A DNA stretch of 35,400 nucleotides from Aggregatilineales bacterium (GCA_029975765.1 JARKOK010000078.1:1-35400); one strand, 5' to 3'. Positions 8,484-17,058 are shown, counted from the stretch's first letter. The notes: a model not told the origin generated them from the letters alone. Numbers and translations: made by a program.

Positions 8484-9716
8484 ATGCGGATATTACTCGT
8501 CACCAACTACTACGAACCTGACCAGGGCGCGGCTTCCGTCGTATTGACGCGCCTGACACGGAAATTGCAGCAGCGCGGGCACGATATTACGGTACTGACT
8601 TCGCTGCCCAATTATCCTCAGGGGCGCATTCTGGACGGTTATCGCGGGCGGCTGGTGCTGCGCGAAAACCGCGATGGCATCCGTGTGATTCAAACATGGC
8701 TGTGGGCCACACCGAGTCCGCGTATCAGCCGGAAGTTCCTCAGCCAGATCAGCTTTATGCTGACGGCGGGGCTGCGTGGATTAGGTATCCCTCGTCCCGA
8801 TGTACTGCTGGTCGAAGCGCAGCCAATTTTTACCAGTCTGGCCGGTGTATTTCTCAGCACGCTTAAAGCTGCCCCATATGTTCTCGATGTACGTGACCTG
8901 TGGCCGGATCATATCCTGTCCGTCGGCGCCATGACTGCCGATCACCCTGCCTACCGCGCGGCACGCTGGACAGTGGACAGCACGTATCGCGGCGCGGCGG
9001 GCATCATCGCCGTCACGCCGTTATTGGAACGGGCTATTCAGGGTTACATTGGGCCAACCGATAAAATCCTACAGGTCTACAGTGGGGTTGATCTGACTCG
9101 CTTTCACCCTGGCATTGATGCTTCGGCTTTCCGCCAGAAGTACAGCCTGGGTGATAATAAACTAATTTCATATATCGGCACGTTTGGCACGGCTTATGAT
9201 CTGGGGACGATGCTCAAAGCAGCGGAACGACTGGCTGACCGCCGCGACGTGACATTCCTCATTCTGGGCACTGGCTCACAAAAAGACCTGGTACAAGAAC
9301 GATTGGCCTCTGGCAAACTGCCAAATGTACGCTGGGTTGAATGGGTGGATTACAGTGAGATTCCGCAGGCGCTGGCCGCCACGCACACCACCTTCTGGGC
9401 GTTACACAATCACCCACTGCACCAGGGTGCGATAGGCACCAAACTGTATGAAGCGATGGGCAGCGGTGTGCCGGTGGCCGGGGCGCTGGAAGGTGTAGCC
9501 GCGCAGATCATACGTGACAGCGGCGCAGGGCTGACCGTACCCTTTGAAGACACGGATGGGCTGGCCGCAGCTATCCGGCGGCTGGTCGACGACGCGGCCT
9601 TTCACTCTGAATGCAGCCGCCGCGCTCGTGCCTATGCCGAACAGCACTTTGACGCGGAACAGGCGGCCTCAAAATATGAGGCCGCCCTGTTAGACGCCAT
9701 GCGGAGAGGCCGCTGA
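8484..9716 (+). CDS. Glycosyltransferase family 4 (WbuB-like)
   Basis: A 410-residue GT-B glycosyltransferase. The N-terminal domain begins MRILLVTNYYEPDQGAASVV, with the SLPNYPQGRI segment characteristic of WbuB-like transferases that build O-antigen or exopolysaccharide repeat units. The middle DVRDLWPDHILSVG is also typical. The nucleotide-sugar-binding C-terminal domain contains YSGVDLTRFHPG, the strand ISYIGTFGTAYDLGTM and the acceptor/donor loop TKLYEAMGSGVPVAGAL (with the conserved Glu of the E-x7-E region). The donor sugar cannot be told from sequence; an N-acetylated amino sugar would fit the adjacent UDP-GlcNAc 2-epimerase. The 3' end overlaps the convergent epimerase gene by 27 bases. 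Confidence 0.9.
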   Translation: MRILLVTNYYEPDQGAASVVLTRLTRKLQQRGHDITVLTSLPNYPQGRILDGYRGRLVLRENRDGIRVIQTWLWATPSPRISRKFLSQISFMLTAGLRGLGIPRPDVLLVEAQPIFTSLAGVFLSTLKAAPYVLDVRDLWPDHILSVGAMTADHPAYRAARWTVDSTYRGAAGIIAVTPLLERAIQGYIGPTDKILQVYSGVDLTRFHPGIDASAFRQKYSLGDNKLISYIGTFGTAYDLGTMLKAAERLADRRDVTFLILGTGSQKDLVQERLASGKLPNVRWVEWVDYSEIPQALAATHTTFWALHNHPLHQGAIGTKLYEAMGSGVPVAGALEGVAAQIIRDSGAGLTVPFEDTDGLAAAIRRLVDDAAFHSECSRRARAYAEQHFDAEQAASKYEAALLDAMRRGR

Positions 9717-10802
9717 CGACCGCCCCGCCGCCCACATTTCGATGACATCTACAATCCGCCGCCCGACCTGACCGTCCCACAACGGCGGATGTTGGCCGGT
9801 CGGCCACTGCCCCTCCATAATTTGCTGCACGCTGGTTGCAATCAGGGCCACGTCATGACCAACCAACCGGTTTGTGCCAGCCGAGAGCGTAACCGGTAGT
9901 TCGGTCGTGTCACGCAGGGTCAGGCAGGGTACATTCAGCATGGTCGTCTCTTGCTGCACACCACCGGAATCCGTCAGTACAAGGCGTGCCCGCGCCATCA
10001 GCCCCAAAAACGCCAGATACGGCTGTGGTTCAACCAGCTTAAGATTCGCTGGCAGCGGCACACGCCAATCCTCTAACCGTGCGCGGGTGCGCGGATGCAC
10101 GGGGAACAGCAGCGGCAGCCGCGCCGTCACACTGTCCAGCGCCCTCAGAAGCGCAGAAAATGTCGCGAAGTCGTCTACATTGGCCGGACGGTGCAGAGTT
10201 AGCAGCGCATAAGCTCCGGGTGTAAGGTCAAAAGCCTGCCAGGGAGACTGTTCGACAGCGACCGCCGCATGTTTTAACAACGTGTCGGCCATGCAGTTGC
10301 CAACAAAATGGATTTTTCCCGCCGCCACGCCTTCCCGTTGCAGGTTATCTGTCCCGGCCTGCTCCGTCGTGAACAGCAGCGTAGAGAGATGATCGGCAAC
10401 TATACGGTTTATTTCTTCCGGCATGGACTGGTCGAACGAGCGTAAACCGGCTTCGACATGAGCAACCGGAATATGCAGCTTGGCGGCCACCAGCGCCGCC
10501 GCCAGGGTGGAATTTACATCGCCCACGACAATCACAAGATCGGGAAGGTGCTGAAGACACACCGCCTCAAAAGCCATCATCACCCGCGCCGTCTGGCGGG
10601 CATGGCTGTCTGACCCGATTTCCAGATCAATATCCGGCCTGGGCAGGCCCAGTTCGTCAAAAAACACCTGTGACATATTAGCGTCATAGTGTTGGCCGGT
10701 ATGGACAAGCAGCTGCGGCAGATCACGGCGGCGCAGTTCATCCACTATCGGCGCGATCTTCATAAAGTTGGGACGTGCGCCGACCACATTACAGACGAGC
10801 AT
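9690..10802 (-). CDS. wecB: UDP-N-acetylglucosamine 2-epimerase (non-hydrolysing)
   Basis: A 370-residue enzyme converting UDP-GlcNAc to UDP-ManNAc for surface polysaccharides. The N-terminus reads CNVVGARPNFMKIAPIVDEL, followed by TGQHYDANMSQVFFDELGLP, VVGDVNSTLAAALVAAK and HVEAGLRSFDQSMPEEINR, the full set of family signatures. LTLHRPANVDD and TDSGGVQQE mark the UDP-binding C-terminal half. Length is normal. It is on the strand opposite to the other polysaccharide genes, tail to tail with the glycosyltransferase and head to head with the flippase across an AT-rich gap of 116 bases. Confidence 0.95.
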   Translation of the reverse strand: MLVCNVVGARPNFMKIAPIVDELRRRDLPQLLVHTGQHYDANMSQVFFDELGLPRPDIDLEIGSDSHARQTARVMMAFEAVCLQHLPDLVIVVGDVNSTLAAALVAAKLHIPVAHVEAGLRSFDQSMPEEINRIVADHLSTLLFTTEQAGTDNLQREGVAAGKIHFVGNCMADTLLKHAAVAVEQSPWQAFDLTPGAYALLTLHRPANVDDFATFSALLRALDSVTARLPLLFPVHPRTRARLEDWRVPLPANLKLVEPQPYLAFLGLMARARLVLTDSGGVQQETTMLNVPCLTLRDTTELPVTLSAGTNRLVGHDVALIATSVQQIMEGQWPTGQHPPLWDGQVGRRIVDVIEMWAAGRSSAASPHGV

Positions 10803-10842
10803 AACGATCTCCCTGACCTGTTTTTGACGCTAGTTTGCAGTT

Positions 10843-10875
10843 TTGACATCTGCCATAATGATAACATCTTATCTT
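10843..10875 (+). promoter_or_regulatory. Weak promoter-like elements in the wecB/flippase divergent gap
   Basis: The gap 10803-10918 is clearly AT-rich. It holds a perfect TTGACA at 10843-10848, but no -10 match at ideal distance; TATCTT at 10870-10875 is 21 bases away. A 5-4-5 inverted repeat GATAA-CATC-TTATC lies at 10860-10873 and could be an operator. This is the likely promoter region for the flippase operon and perhaps wecB, but the exact elements are uncertain. Confidence 0.3.
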
Positions 10876-10918
10876 GTGATGCTGAATTCACATTAGCGAG
10901 ATCAAAGCTTCGGCCACC

Positions 10919-12214
10919 ATGCGCAGGTTAACACAGCTAAGAACCAGGCTGTTCAGAGGAACTTTTGCCCGCAGCGTAGCACTCATTGCGGGGGGTACAG
11001 CCTTAGGACAGGCCGCTGTTGTCCTTGTGTCCCCCATACTCACGCGGCTGTACACCCCGGAGGATTTTGGCCTGTTAGCCGCCTTTGTGTCGGTGTTTTC
11101 CATTCTGGTCACGATGAATTCGCTGCGCTACGAACTGGCGATCCCACTGGCCGACACACCGGCACGCACGACCAACCTGATCGTGCTGGTGCTGCTGCTT
11201 GTGATCGGGACGACGCTGCTGTTTGGGGTGGTTTTTGGCCTCTTTGGAGAGGATTTTGCGCGTCTGATTAACGCGCCGGGGCTGCATCCGTATCTCGGTT
11301 TGCTGCTGTTGAGTTTACTGGGAGCAGGTTTCTATCAGGGCTTAAGTTACTGGGGTATCCGGCAGAACGCCATCAGCCTGCTGGCCCGCACTAAATTCGC
11401 GCAAAACTTTGGTATGGCGGTGACGCAGTTAGTCTTGGGTCTGGCAGGGTTAGGTGTCGGCGGCCTGCTGCTGGGGCACGCTGTTGGACAATTCATGGGC
11501 ACACTGACCTTGACGCGCATGGCCTGGCGTGAAAACCGCGACCATCTCCGCGAAATTACGTCAGACAGCCTGCTGGATACCGCCAAACGTTACCGGCGCT
11601 TTCCACTGTATGCCAGTTGGTCAGGTGCATTGAACATCGCCAGCATACAGCTACCGGCACTGCTTCTCATCAGCCTGTATGGAGCGGAGGTGGCGGGCTG
11701 GTTTTCGCTGGGACAGCGTGTCATCGGTTTGCCGATGGCGCTGGTGGGGACAGCGGTTGGGCAGGTGTATCTCAGCCGCGCTTCGCAACTGGCGCGGGAA
11801 AAACCAGACGAACTGGCGACATTTTTCTCGAAAACAGCGCGACGCCTGTTCTGGTTAGCCCTGCTACCGATCACCGTTCTGGCACTCATCGGCCCGCCTG
11901 TGTTTGGTTTTGTGTTTGGCGAAAACTGGCGCACCGCCGGGGAATTTCTTCAGCTCATGGCGCCCATGTTTTTGATGCAGTTCGTGGTTTCCTCGCTGTC
12001 ACAAACCATTTTTGTTGTTGAACGCCAGGACCTGCAATTGATTTATGATGTGATCCGTACTGCCATTATTGTATTTGTATTTGTAATGGCTCATCAGTTG
12101 GGCTTTACGCCTTATATCACCATTGCTCTCTACTCGGCGACGATGTTTGCTTTGTACGTCGCGCACATCCTCATGAACCGTTACGCTATCCGCCAGCATC
12201 TAGTAGCATCATAG
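10919..12214 (+). CDS. Polysaccharide flippase (Wzx/oligosaccharide translocase family)
   Basis: A 431-residue integral membrane protein of the MOP (MATE-like) superfamily that would flip lipid-linked oligosaccharide across the cytoplasmic membrane. The N-terminus has a basic stretch, then a first helix with IAGGTALGQAAVVLVSPIL and the family's TRLYTPEDFGLLAAFVSVFS segment. About twelve hydrophobic helices follow to the end. PLYASWSGALNIASIQLPAL near the middle is also typical. ATG 10919 is the best start, although no strong ribosome binding site is visible. The hexapeptide acyltransferase follows after 7 bases, making a two-gene unit. Confidence 0.88.
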   Translation: MRRLTQLRTRLFRGTFARSVALIAGGTALGQAAVVLVSPILTRLYTPEDFGLLAAFVSVFSILVTMNSLRYELAIPLADTPARTTNLIVLVLLLVIGTTLLFGVVFGLFGEDFARLINAPGLHPYLGLLLLSLLGAGFYQGLSYWGIRQNAISLLARTKFAQNFGMAVTQLVLGLAGLGVGGLLLGHAVGQFMGTLTLTRMAWRENRDHLREITSDSLLDTAKRYRRFPLYASWSGALNIASIQLPALLLISLYGAEVAGWFSLGQRVIGLPMALVGTAVGQVYLSRASQLAREKPDELATFFSKTARRLFWLALLPITVLALIGPPVFGFVFGENWRTAGEFLQLMAPMFLMQFVVSSLSQTIFVVERQDLQLIYDVIRTAIIVFVFVMAHQLGFTPYITIALYSATMFALYVAHILMNRYAIRQHLVAS

Positions 12215-12221
12215 GAAGTTT

Positions 12222-12821
12222 ATGAGCCGGAAAATCTTCACAATTCTGATCCACTGGGTGTTTGCCCCGCTCATTAAACCACTTGCTTACCTCGTCTTCG
12301 ACCGCAAATATCTGCGTGGCCGTTATTTCGACTCACCACAAGTGCTGGGCTGGATTTGGGTATATCGCTCGATTATCTTACAGAAACTCATTGGTTTTAA
12401 TCGTGCCTGTCCCTGGCCGGTTAGTCCATTTATGCGAGTAAGCCACCCTGAAAGTATTTCATTTGATCCCAACGATCTCAACAACTTTCAGACCTTTGGT
12501 TGTTATTTTCAGGGTCATCCCCAGGCTAAAATCATCATCGGTAAAGGCACTTACATTGCGCCGAATGTTGGCCTGATCACCATGAATCATAACCCATGCA
12601 ACCTGGACGAACACCTGCCTCCCGAAGACATTGTGATTGGCGAAAAGTGTTGGATTGGAATGAACAGTGTGATTCTACCTGGGGTAAACCTGGGGAAAAG
12701 AACAATAGTTGCGGCAGGGTCAGTTGTCAACCATAGCTTTCCTGATGGCAAATGCATCATTGGCGGTGCACCGGCAAAGTTTATCAAGTCACTCGATTGC
12801 CCGGATGAAATATCCACCTGA
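12222..12821 (+). CDS. Acyltransferase with left-handed beta-helix (hexapeptide repeats)
   Basis: A 199-residue sugar O- or N-acyltransferase of the hexapeptide family, probably acetylating a polysaccharide unit. The N-terminal 80 residues are hydrophobic and amphipathic (HWVFAPLIKPLAYLVFDRKY), possibly membrane-associated. Hexapeptide turns begin near residue 100: AKIIIGKGTYIAPNVGLI, the catalytic histidine in TMNHNP, then DIVIGEKCWIGMNSVILPGV, LGKRTIVAAGSVVNHSFPDG and IIGGAPAKFIK. AGGAAG lies 5-6 bases before ATG 12222. The gene is less GC-rich than the window average, as is common for polysaccharide genes. It ends 40 bases from the convergent HAD gene. Confidence 0.85.
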   Translation: MSRKIFTILIHWVFAPLIKPLAYLVFDRKYLRGRYFDSPQVLGWIWVYRSIILQKLIGFNRACPWPVSPFMRVSHPESISFDPNDLNNFQTFGCYFQGHPQAKIIIGKGTYIAPNVGLITMNHNPCNLDEHLPPEDIVIGEKCWIGMNSVILPGVNLGKRTIVAAGSVVNHSFPDGKCIIGGAPAKFIKSLDCPDEIST

Positions 12822-12860
12822 GTCATTTAAGAATCTACCGAAGCGCACCCCTTTCGCCGA

Positions 12861-13556
12861 TCATTCCCGCTCGGCTGGCAAAAGGGCTTCCGCAAACTGC
12901 GTCAGGTCGTCCAGCAGATGATCCGGCGCGGCGGCCACCAACGCCTCACGTGTGCTGAAGCCAGTCAATACAGCAACAGCCACCGCGCCCAGCGCCCGCG
13001 CGCAGGCCACATCAGCCGGGGTGTCGCCGACGACGATCACCTGCTCCGGCATTACCGAACGCCGAAGCTGCCGGCGCGCCCGTTCCAGCGCCAGAAACGG
13101 CAGCAGATTCCGGTCGGCGGCCTCGCTGCCATACGCACCCACCGGAAACCAGGCCGGGTCAAACCCGGCGGCGCGCAGTTTGACCGGCGCGGTCGTGGAA
13201 ACATTACCGGTCAGCACCCCCAGCAGCAGACCGCGCCGCCGCAGTTCCGCTACCAGCGATAAAGCGCCGGGACAGGGCTGCACCGAAAAATCACCAATGA
13301 TCGCTGTCAGGTGTCGAGCGATGGCCTGCTCGTAAACCGGCATCATCTGCCCGATGCGGTCTTCCGTGTAACCCCGTTCCGACAGCAGTTCGTGCAGGGT
13401 AAACCAGTCCGTTTTACCGCCAAAGGTATGACCATCCAGGCCGGCGTCCGTGCCAAAGATTTCCAGCATCGCCCGGCGAGTAGACTCGCGCCCTACGCCT
13501 TTAGGCCACAGCAGCGTGCCATCTATGTCAAATAGAATCAGTTCAATGTCAGCCAA
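12861..13556 (-). CDS. HAD-family hydrolase, phosphoglycolate-phosphatase-like
   Basis: A 231-residue phosphatase of the haloacid dehalogenase superfamily. Motif I is FDIDGTLLW (nucleophile Asp near residue 9), motif II GVLTGN (Thr), and motif III/IV VVGDTPADVACARALGA with the Mg-binding aspartates. A helical cap lies between residues about 18 and 90, as in the Gph/PGP class. The start appears to be TTG at 13556, overlapping the end of the GNAT gene by 8 bases; no ATG or GTG upstream is usable because the motif I strand begins at residue 4. The substrate is unknown. It is the last gene of the minus-strand run kinase-hydrolase-GNAT-HAD. Confidence 0.85.
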   Translation of the reverse strand: MADIELILFDIDGTLLWPKGVGRESTRRAMLEIFGTDAGLDGHTFGGKTDWFTLHELLSERGYTEDRIGQMMPVYEQAIARHLTAIIGDFSVQPCPGALSLVAELRRRGLLLGVLTGNVSTTAPVKLRAAGFDPAWFPVGAYGSEAADRNLLPFLALERARRQLRRSVMPEQVIVVGDTPADVACARALGAVAVAVLTGFSTREALVAAAPDHLLDDLTQFAEALLPAERE

Positions 13557-14100
13557 TGCGTTTTGCCATGTAGATGTCCGGTTTGCCGCGCCCGTTCGCG
13601 TCCGGCATGACCCCGATAATCGTGTAACCTAGCTTCTGGTAAAACTCGTAAGGATGCCCCTTGAGATTACGAATGTCGCGGATTTGTTCCCACAGGTTCG
13701 TGTATAAATCCGCGCCAGCCAGTGAGGTCATGCCGTCCACATCGTCCGAACCAAGATGCAGGGTCAGGCCGCCGTGTTCCCGAACACGCGCCTCCAGATC
13801 GAGCACCAGCGCCCGACCAATGCCCTGCCGCTGATGGTCGGGATGCACTACCAGCGGGTGCAGTTCCCATACCTTACCGCCGTAGGAGGGCAGCGCGCCG
13901 ATCCATCCCAGCACATTACCATCATCGTCCAGGGCGATGCGGCAGATGTACTCGTTATGCAGCAGGCCGTGAACCTCTTCCAGCGCCGAGTCCAGGCTCG
14001 TCCAGGAGTCCGGCCAGTGATCGCGGAAACCCAGCACCAGCAGTTCCGCCGCCTGCTGAATGGCGATTTCGTCATACGGAAGCAGATTCACGATGTTCAT
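13549..14100 (-). CDS. GNAT family N-acetyltransferase
   Basis: A 183-residue acetyltransferase if started at ATG 14100 (MNIVNLLPYDEIAIQQAAEL), which gives the first GNAT strand at the N-terminus. Longer in-frame starts exist at ATG 14136 and GTG 14151. The acetyl-CoA motif is VVHPDHQRQGIGRALVLDLE (Q-R-Q-G-I-G), and the C-terminal part has GHPYEFYQKLGYTIIGVMPD followed by GKPDIYMAKR. This C-terminal pattern resembles proteins often labelled aminoglycoside 6'-N-acetyltransferase-like, but the motif alone does not show resistance. It sits between the hydrolase gene (52 bases upstream of this start) and the HAD gene, which it overlaps. Confidence 0.82.
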   Translation of the reverse strand: MNIVNLLPYDEIAIQQAAELLVLGFRDHWPDSWTSLDSALEEVHGLLHNEYICRIALDDDGNVLGWIGALPSYGGKVWELHPLVVHPDHQRQGIGRALVLDLEARVREHGGLTLHLGSDDVDGMTSLAGADLYTNLWEQIRDIRNLKGHPYEFYQKLGYTIIGVMPDANGRGKPDIYMAKRIG

Positions 14101-14151
14101 ATGGCCTGTTTCTTCTGCAGGGGCACGCTGCCGCATAAACCCCCGGCTCAC

Positions 14152-14811
14152 TTATCGCGGCAGCCGGTGCTGTAAGAACCAGTCGTACAGTTCCGGGTTA
14201 TTGTATGTTTCCGTCCATGAATCATGATCAGCTTCCGGGTAGATGGTCAGTTTAACGTTGCCCCCCACCGCCCGCAGCGCGCGCACCATCCGCCGCGATT
14301 CCGCCGGGCGAACGATACGGTCTTTGGCGCCATGAAACACCCAGATGGGCATCGCTTTCAGCCGGACCGCGCCATAGGGTTCCCCACCACCACAGATGGG
14401 TGCCATCGCCGCGAACCGTTCCGGGCATGTCATGCCCCAGAACCAGGCACCAAAACCGCCCATGCTCAACCCGGTCAGATACACGCGGTCAGCATCAACG
14501 GCATACTGTTCCAGCGCATGGTCAAGCAGCGCATTCAGAGCGTTCTGTTCGTGCGTCCAGTAGGTTCCCATCGGACACTGGGGCGACACAGCCACAAAAC
14601 GCGCCAGCAGTTCCGGCTGTTCGTCCGCTACCCGCGCGATACCATGTATTTTAACCCGCTCCAGATCATCACCGCGTTCGCCCATACCATGCAAAAATAC
14701 GATGAGCGGCCAGCGTTCACCGTCCCTGTAACCGGGCGGCAGATGCAGTAAATAACGGAGGCTAACCGTTCTTGTAACGGATCGCTCAAAGGCTAACGCT
14801 TGCTGTGGCAT
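14152..14811 (-). CDS. Alpha/beta hydrolase, prolyl-oligopeptidase/esterase type
   Basis: A 219-residue cytoplasmic serine hydrolase. LPPGYRDGERWPLIVFLHGM provides the oxyanion-hole strand, the nucleophile elbow is GLSMGGFG (Ser near residue 117), the acid is in FHGAKDRIV and the histidine in PEADHDSW. These features match small dienelactone-hydrolase or feruloyl-esterase-like enzymes; the true ester is unknown. Start ATG 14811 is preferred over longer starts up to 14877 because AAAGGA sits 8 bases before it, inside the last codons of the kinase gene, and because the fold begins right there. No signal peptide is seen. The stop-to-start distance from the kinase gene is 4 bases, so the two are coupled. 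Confidence 0.85.
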   Translation of the reverse strand: MPQQALAFERSVTRTVSLRYLLHLPPGYRDGERWPLIVFLHGMGERGDDLERVKIHGIARVADEQPELLARFVAVSPQCPMGTYWTHEQNALNALLDHALEQYAVDADRVYLTGLSMGGFGAWFWGMTCPERFAAMAPICGGGEPYGAVRLKAMPIWVFHGAKDRIVRPAESRRMVRALRAVGGNVKLTIYPEADHDSWTETYNNPELYDWFLQHRLPR

Positions 14812-14815
14812 AAAT

Positions 14816-15883
14816 TCAGTCCTTTTGTGTTTGCAATGGCAGCCAGAAGCCAAAGCGGCTGCCCTGACCAATCGCACTCGTTACCCACACCCGGCCCTGA
14901 TGGCGTTCGACGACAGCTTTCACCAGACTCAGTCCTAATCCGGTGCCATCAATTTCTTCCGTACCCTCCTGTCGGGCGCGATAGAATGACTCAAAAATGC
15001 GCGGCAGATGTTCGGCACCAATGCCAATGCCATTGTCTTCGACCTCGAACTCAAATCTTTCGCCGCCACATCGCGCCCGCACCTGAATCTGCCCGCCATC
15101 GGGTGTGTATTTAATGGCATTGCCGATCAGGTTTTCCATCGCTTCCTGAAGCAGCGCCGGGTCGGCGACCAGTTGATCCAGCACCGGCGGCATCTCTACC
15201 ATAAGCTGCTGGTGCTTCGCCGCCGCCGCCAACCGCATATTATCAACCGCCGAGCCAATCAGGTCAACCGGATTCACCGACTGGCGCAGTTCCAGTGGCA
15301 CCGACCGAACCAGTTCGACATGGAGAATGGAATCCAACAGCAGTTTCATCTTTTCCGAGGCCTGACGAATCACCTCGGCATATTGCAGCAGAACCGGTAG
15401 TTCGGGCGGAATATCCAGAAACAGCAGATCGCAGTAGCCGATAATCATCGCCAGCGGCGACCGCAGATCATGAGAGGCCAGCCTGAGCATTTCGTCCTGA
15501 AACCGCAGCCGGTCATACAGACCCGTTACGTCGTGCAGCAGCGCCACATAACCCGGCTGTTCATCAAAAGCGGCTTCCCAGGCCGAAACCAGCAGGGTGT
15601 AATCGCGGCTGCGCCGGTCAGAATGCACTTCAAACGTCCAGCGACCGTCAGAGGAGGGAGAGTCCAGAAGACTTTGCAGGGGCGAAAAGACAGCGTCGGC
15701 CTGCACCAGGTCGGTCAGCGACCAGTTCACCGGGTCGCCATCGAAGAACTCGACGGCGGCAGTATTTGCCAGCCGCGCGCGCCCAGCCTGATCAAACACC
15801 AGCACCGCATCCGGTAAAACACGAAACACTGCTGCCAGTAAATCCAGTTCCAGCGCGCCGGAGGAGGAGAAACCATTCACCAT
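14816..15883 (-). CDS. PAS-domain sensor histidine kinase (soluble)
   Basis: A 355-residue kinase without transmembrane helices. An N-terminal PAS domain (about residues 10-115: VLPDAVLVFDQAGRARLANT, ending GYVALLHDVTGLYD) is followed by HisKA with LASHDLRSPLAMIIGY (His near 138) and an ATPase domain with N box NLIGNAIKYTPDGG, G1 EDNGIGIG, F box FESFYRA and G2 GTGLGLSLVKAVVERH. All catalytic residues are intact. It heads a minus-strand operon with the hydrolase, GNAT and HAD genes. No response regulator is adjacent, so it is an orphan kinase here. The signal could be a cytoplasmic small molecule or redox state; the sequence does not say. Confidence 0.92.
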   Translation of the reverse strand: MVNGFSSSGALELDLLAAVFRVLPDAVLVFDQAGRARLANTAAVEFFDGDPVNWSLTDLVQADAVFSPLQSLLDSPSSDGRWTFEVHSDRRSRDYTLLVSAWEAAFDEQPGYVALLHDVTGLYDRLRFQDEMLRLASHDLRSPLAMIIGYCDLLFLDIPPELPVLLQYAEVIRQASEKMKLLLDSILHVELVRSVPLELRQSVNPVDLIGSAVDNMRLAAAAKHQQLMVEMPPVLDQLVADPALLQEAMENLIGNAIKYTPDGGQIQVRARCGGERFEFEVEDNGIGIGAEHLPRIFESFYRARQEGTEEIDGTGLGLSLVKAVVERHQGRVWVTSAIGQGSRFGFWLPLQTQKD

Positions 15884-15919
15884 AAAGCCACCCTTTCCGG
15901 CTAAACCACTTAATTACAA

Positions 15920-15925
15920 ATTATA
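15920..15925 (-). promoter_or_regulatory. Candidate -10 element for the PAS kinase operon
   Basis: On the minus strand TATAAT (plus-strand ATTATA at 15920-15925) lies 36 bases upstream of the kinase start. The best -35 match, TTCAAA at 15950-15945, is 19 bases away, so only the -10 is convincing. The surrounding stretch is AT-rich compared with neighbouring genes. Confidence 0.42.
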
Positions 15926-16007
15926 GTCCCAACCCCCTGCGGTATTTGAATTAAGACTGCCAACCACCGAAGAATCATTCGAGGTATAACACGCCCTGGA
16001 AACGCGA

Positions 16008-16031
16008 CGGGGCGCACCCATGCGCGCCCCG
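16008..16031. repeat. GC-rich hairpin between M42 gene and PAS kinase gene (GGGGCGC type)
   Basis: An 8-base inverted repeat, CGGGGCGC at 16008-16015 and GCGCCCCG at 16024-16031, around ACCCATGC. It lies 35 bases beyond the stop of the first M42 gene on the minus strand. No T-run follows, so if it ends transcription it is not by the standard intrinsic route. It may be a diverged relative of the GTAGGGG palindromes; it lacks their GTA/TAC ends. Confidence 0.55.
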
Positions 16032-16065
16032 GTCAGCAATCCATCCGTCACATCACACCATACGC

Positions 16066-17058
16066 TTACACGGGAACGGGGTTGCTCAGCAGCCCGGCCA
16101 GCAGGTCAATACTCGCCTGCACATCGTTGATGTCCACTGTTTCGCTGACGGTATGGACAAAACGGCAGGGAATCGAAATGCAGCCGCTCGGCACGCCCGC
16201 GCGCGCTGTCTGTATGCCGGCGGCGTCGGTCGAACCCAGCGCCAGCAGTTCCAACTGGTGCGGGATGCCATCAGCCTGCGCGCGGGCAATCATCCCCTCG
16301 CGCACGGCGGGCGGGACGACTAAGCCCAGGTCATGCAGTTTGATCGCTGCCCCGCCGCCAAGTTTCACGGCCATCTTGGCGTTTCTGATCTCATCACCGG
16401 TCGAAGTCACGTCCAGCGCAATCGCCACATCCGGGTTAATGCCATAAGCTGCCGGACGCGCGCCGCGCAAACCCACTTCTTCCTGAACGGTAAACACAAA
16501 GTAGATTTCATTCGGCGTCTGTTTGTTCAGGCGGCGCATGGTTTCAATCGCCACCACGCAGCTAATCCGGTCGTCCATGGATTTCGCAATCAGCCGGGAA
16601 CCGCGCACTTCCAGATTACGCCAGAAGGTCGCCGGGCTGCCGGGCTGAACCGGGCTGCCGCCGTTGCCATCACTGACGTCAATGTAAAAAGCGTCGAGTT
16701 CCGGTACTTTCGTGCGGCTTTCGCCCCACACGTCATGCACCCCGATGACGCCGATGGTGCCATCTTCGAAACGCACACGGCTGCCAAGCAGCGTGGTGTG
16801 CAGCAGGCCGCCAATCGGCGCGAACCGCAGGTAGCCGCTTTTTTCGATGAAGGTCGCCATCACGCCGATTTCATCCATGTGGGCAGCGATCATCACTTTT
16901 TTGCCGCCCTGCCCCACCCGGCAGATCAGATTGCCGAGGGGATCAACCGTGATTTCGTCGGCCAGATCAGCGACTTCCGCCTGAATAATTTCGCGGACAT
17001 GGTGCTCGTAACCCGATGGCCCCCACGCCTCGACCAGTTTCCGAATCAGTTCGATCAC
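16066..17058 (-). CDS. M42 family metallo-aminopeptidase, paralog A
   Basis: A 330-residue di-zinc/cobalt aminopeptidase of the TET/FrvX/YpdE family, which trims oligopeptides in the cytoplasm as large tetrahedral oligomers. Metal and catalytic residues are all present: AAHMDEIG (His), SMDDRISC (bridging Asp), TVQEEVGLRGA (catalytic Glu pair), ALDVT (Asp ligand) and the final His in IPCRFVHTVSE; LGSTDAAG is the substrate-loop signature. The start is GTG at 17058 with AAGGAG 8 bases upstream. An unknown small gene precedes it by 19 bases. Two further M42 genes lie at 20003-22113. Confidence 0.93.
   Translation of the reverse strand: MIELIRKLVEAWGPSGYEHHVREIIQAEVADLADEITVDPLGNLICRVGQGGKKVMIAAHMDEIGVMATFIEKSGYLRFAPIGGLLHTTLLGSRVRFEDGTIGVIGVHDVWGESRTKVPELDAFYIDVSDGNGGSPVQPGSPATFWRNLEVRGSRLIAKSMDDRISCVVAIETMRRLNKQTPNEIYFVFTVQEEVGLRGARPAAYGINPDVAIALDVTSTGDEIRNAKMAVKLGGGAAIKLHDLGLVVPPAVREGMIARAQADGIPHQLELLALGSTDAAGIQTARAGVPSGCISIPCRFVHTVSETVDINDVQASIDLLAGLLSNPVPV

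Noticed and set aside
13549-14100. Aminoglycoside resistance (AAC(6')) for the GNAT gene
   Set aside because: Only general GNAT motifs and a loosely similar C-terminus are seen; not enough to claim antibiotic modification.
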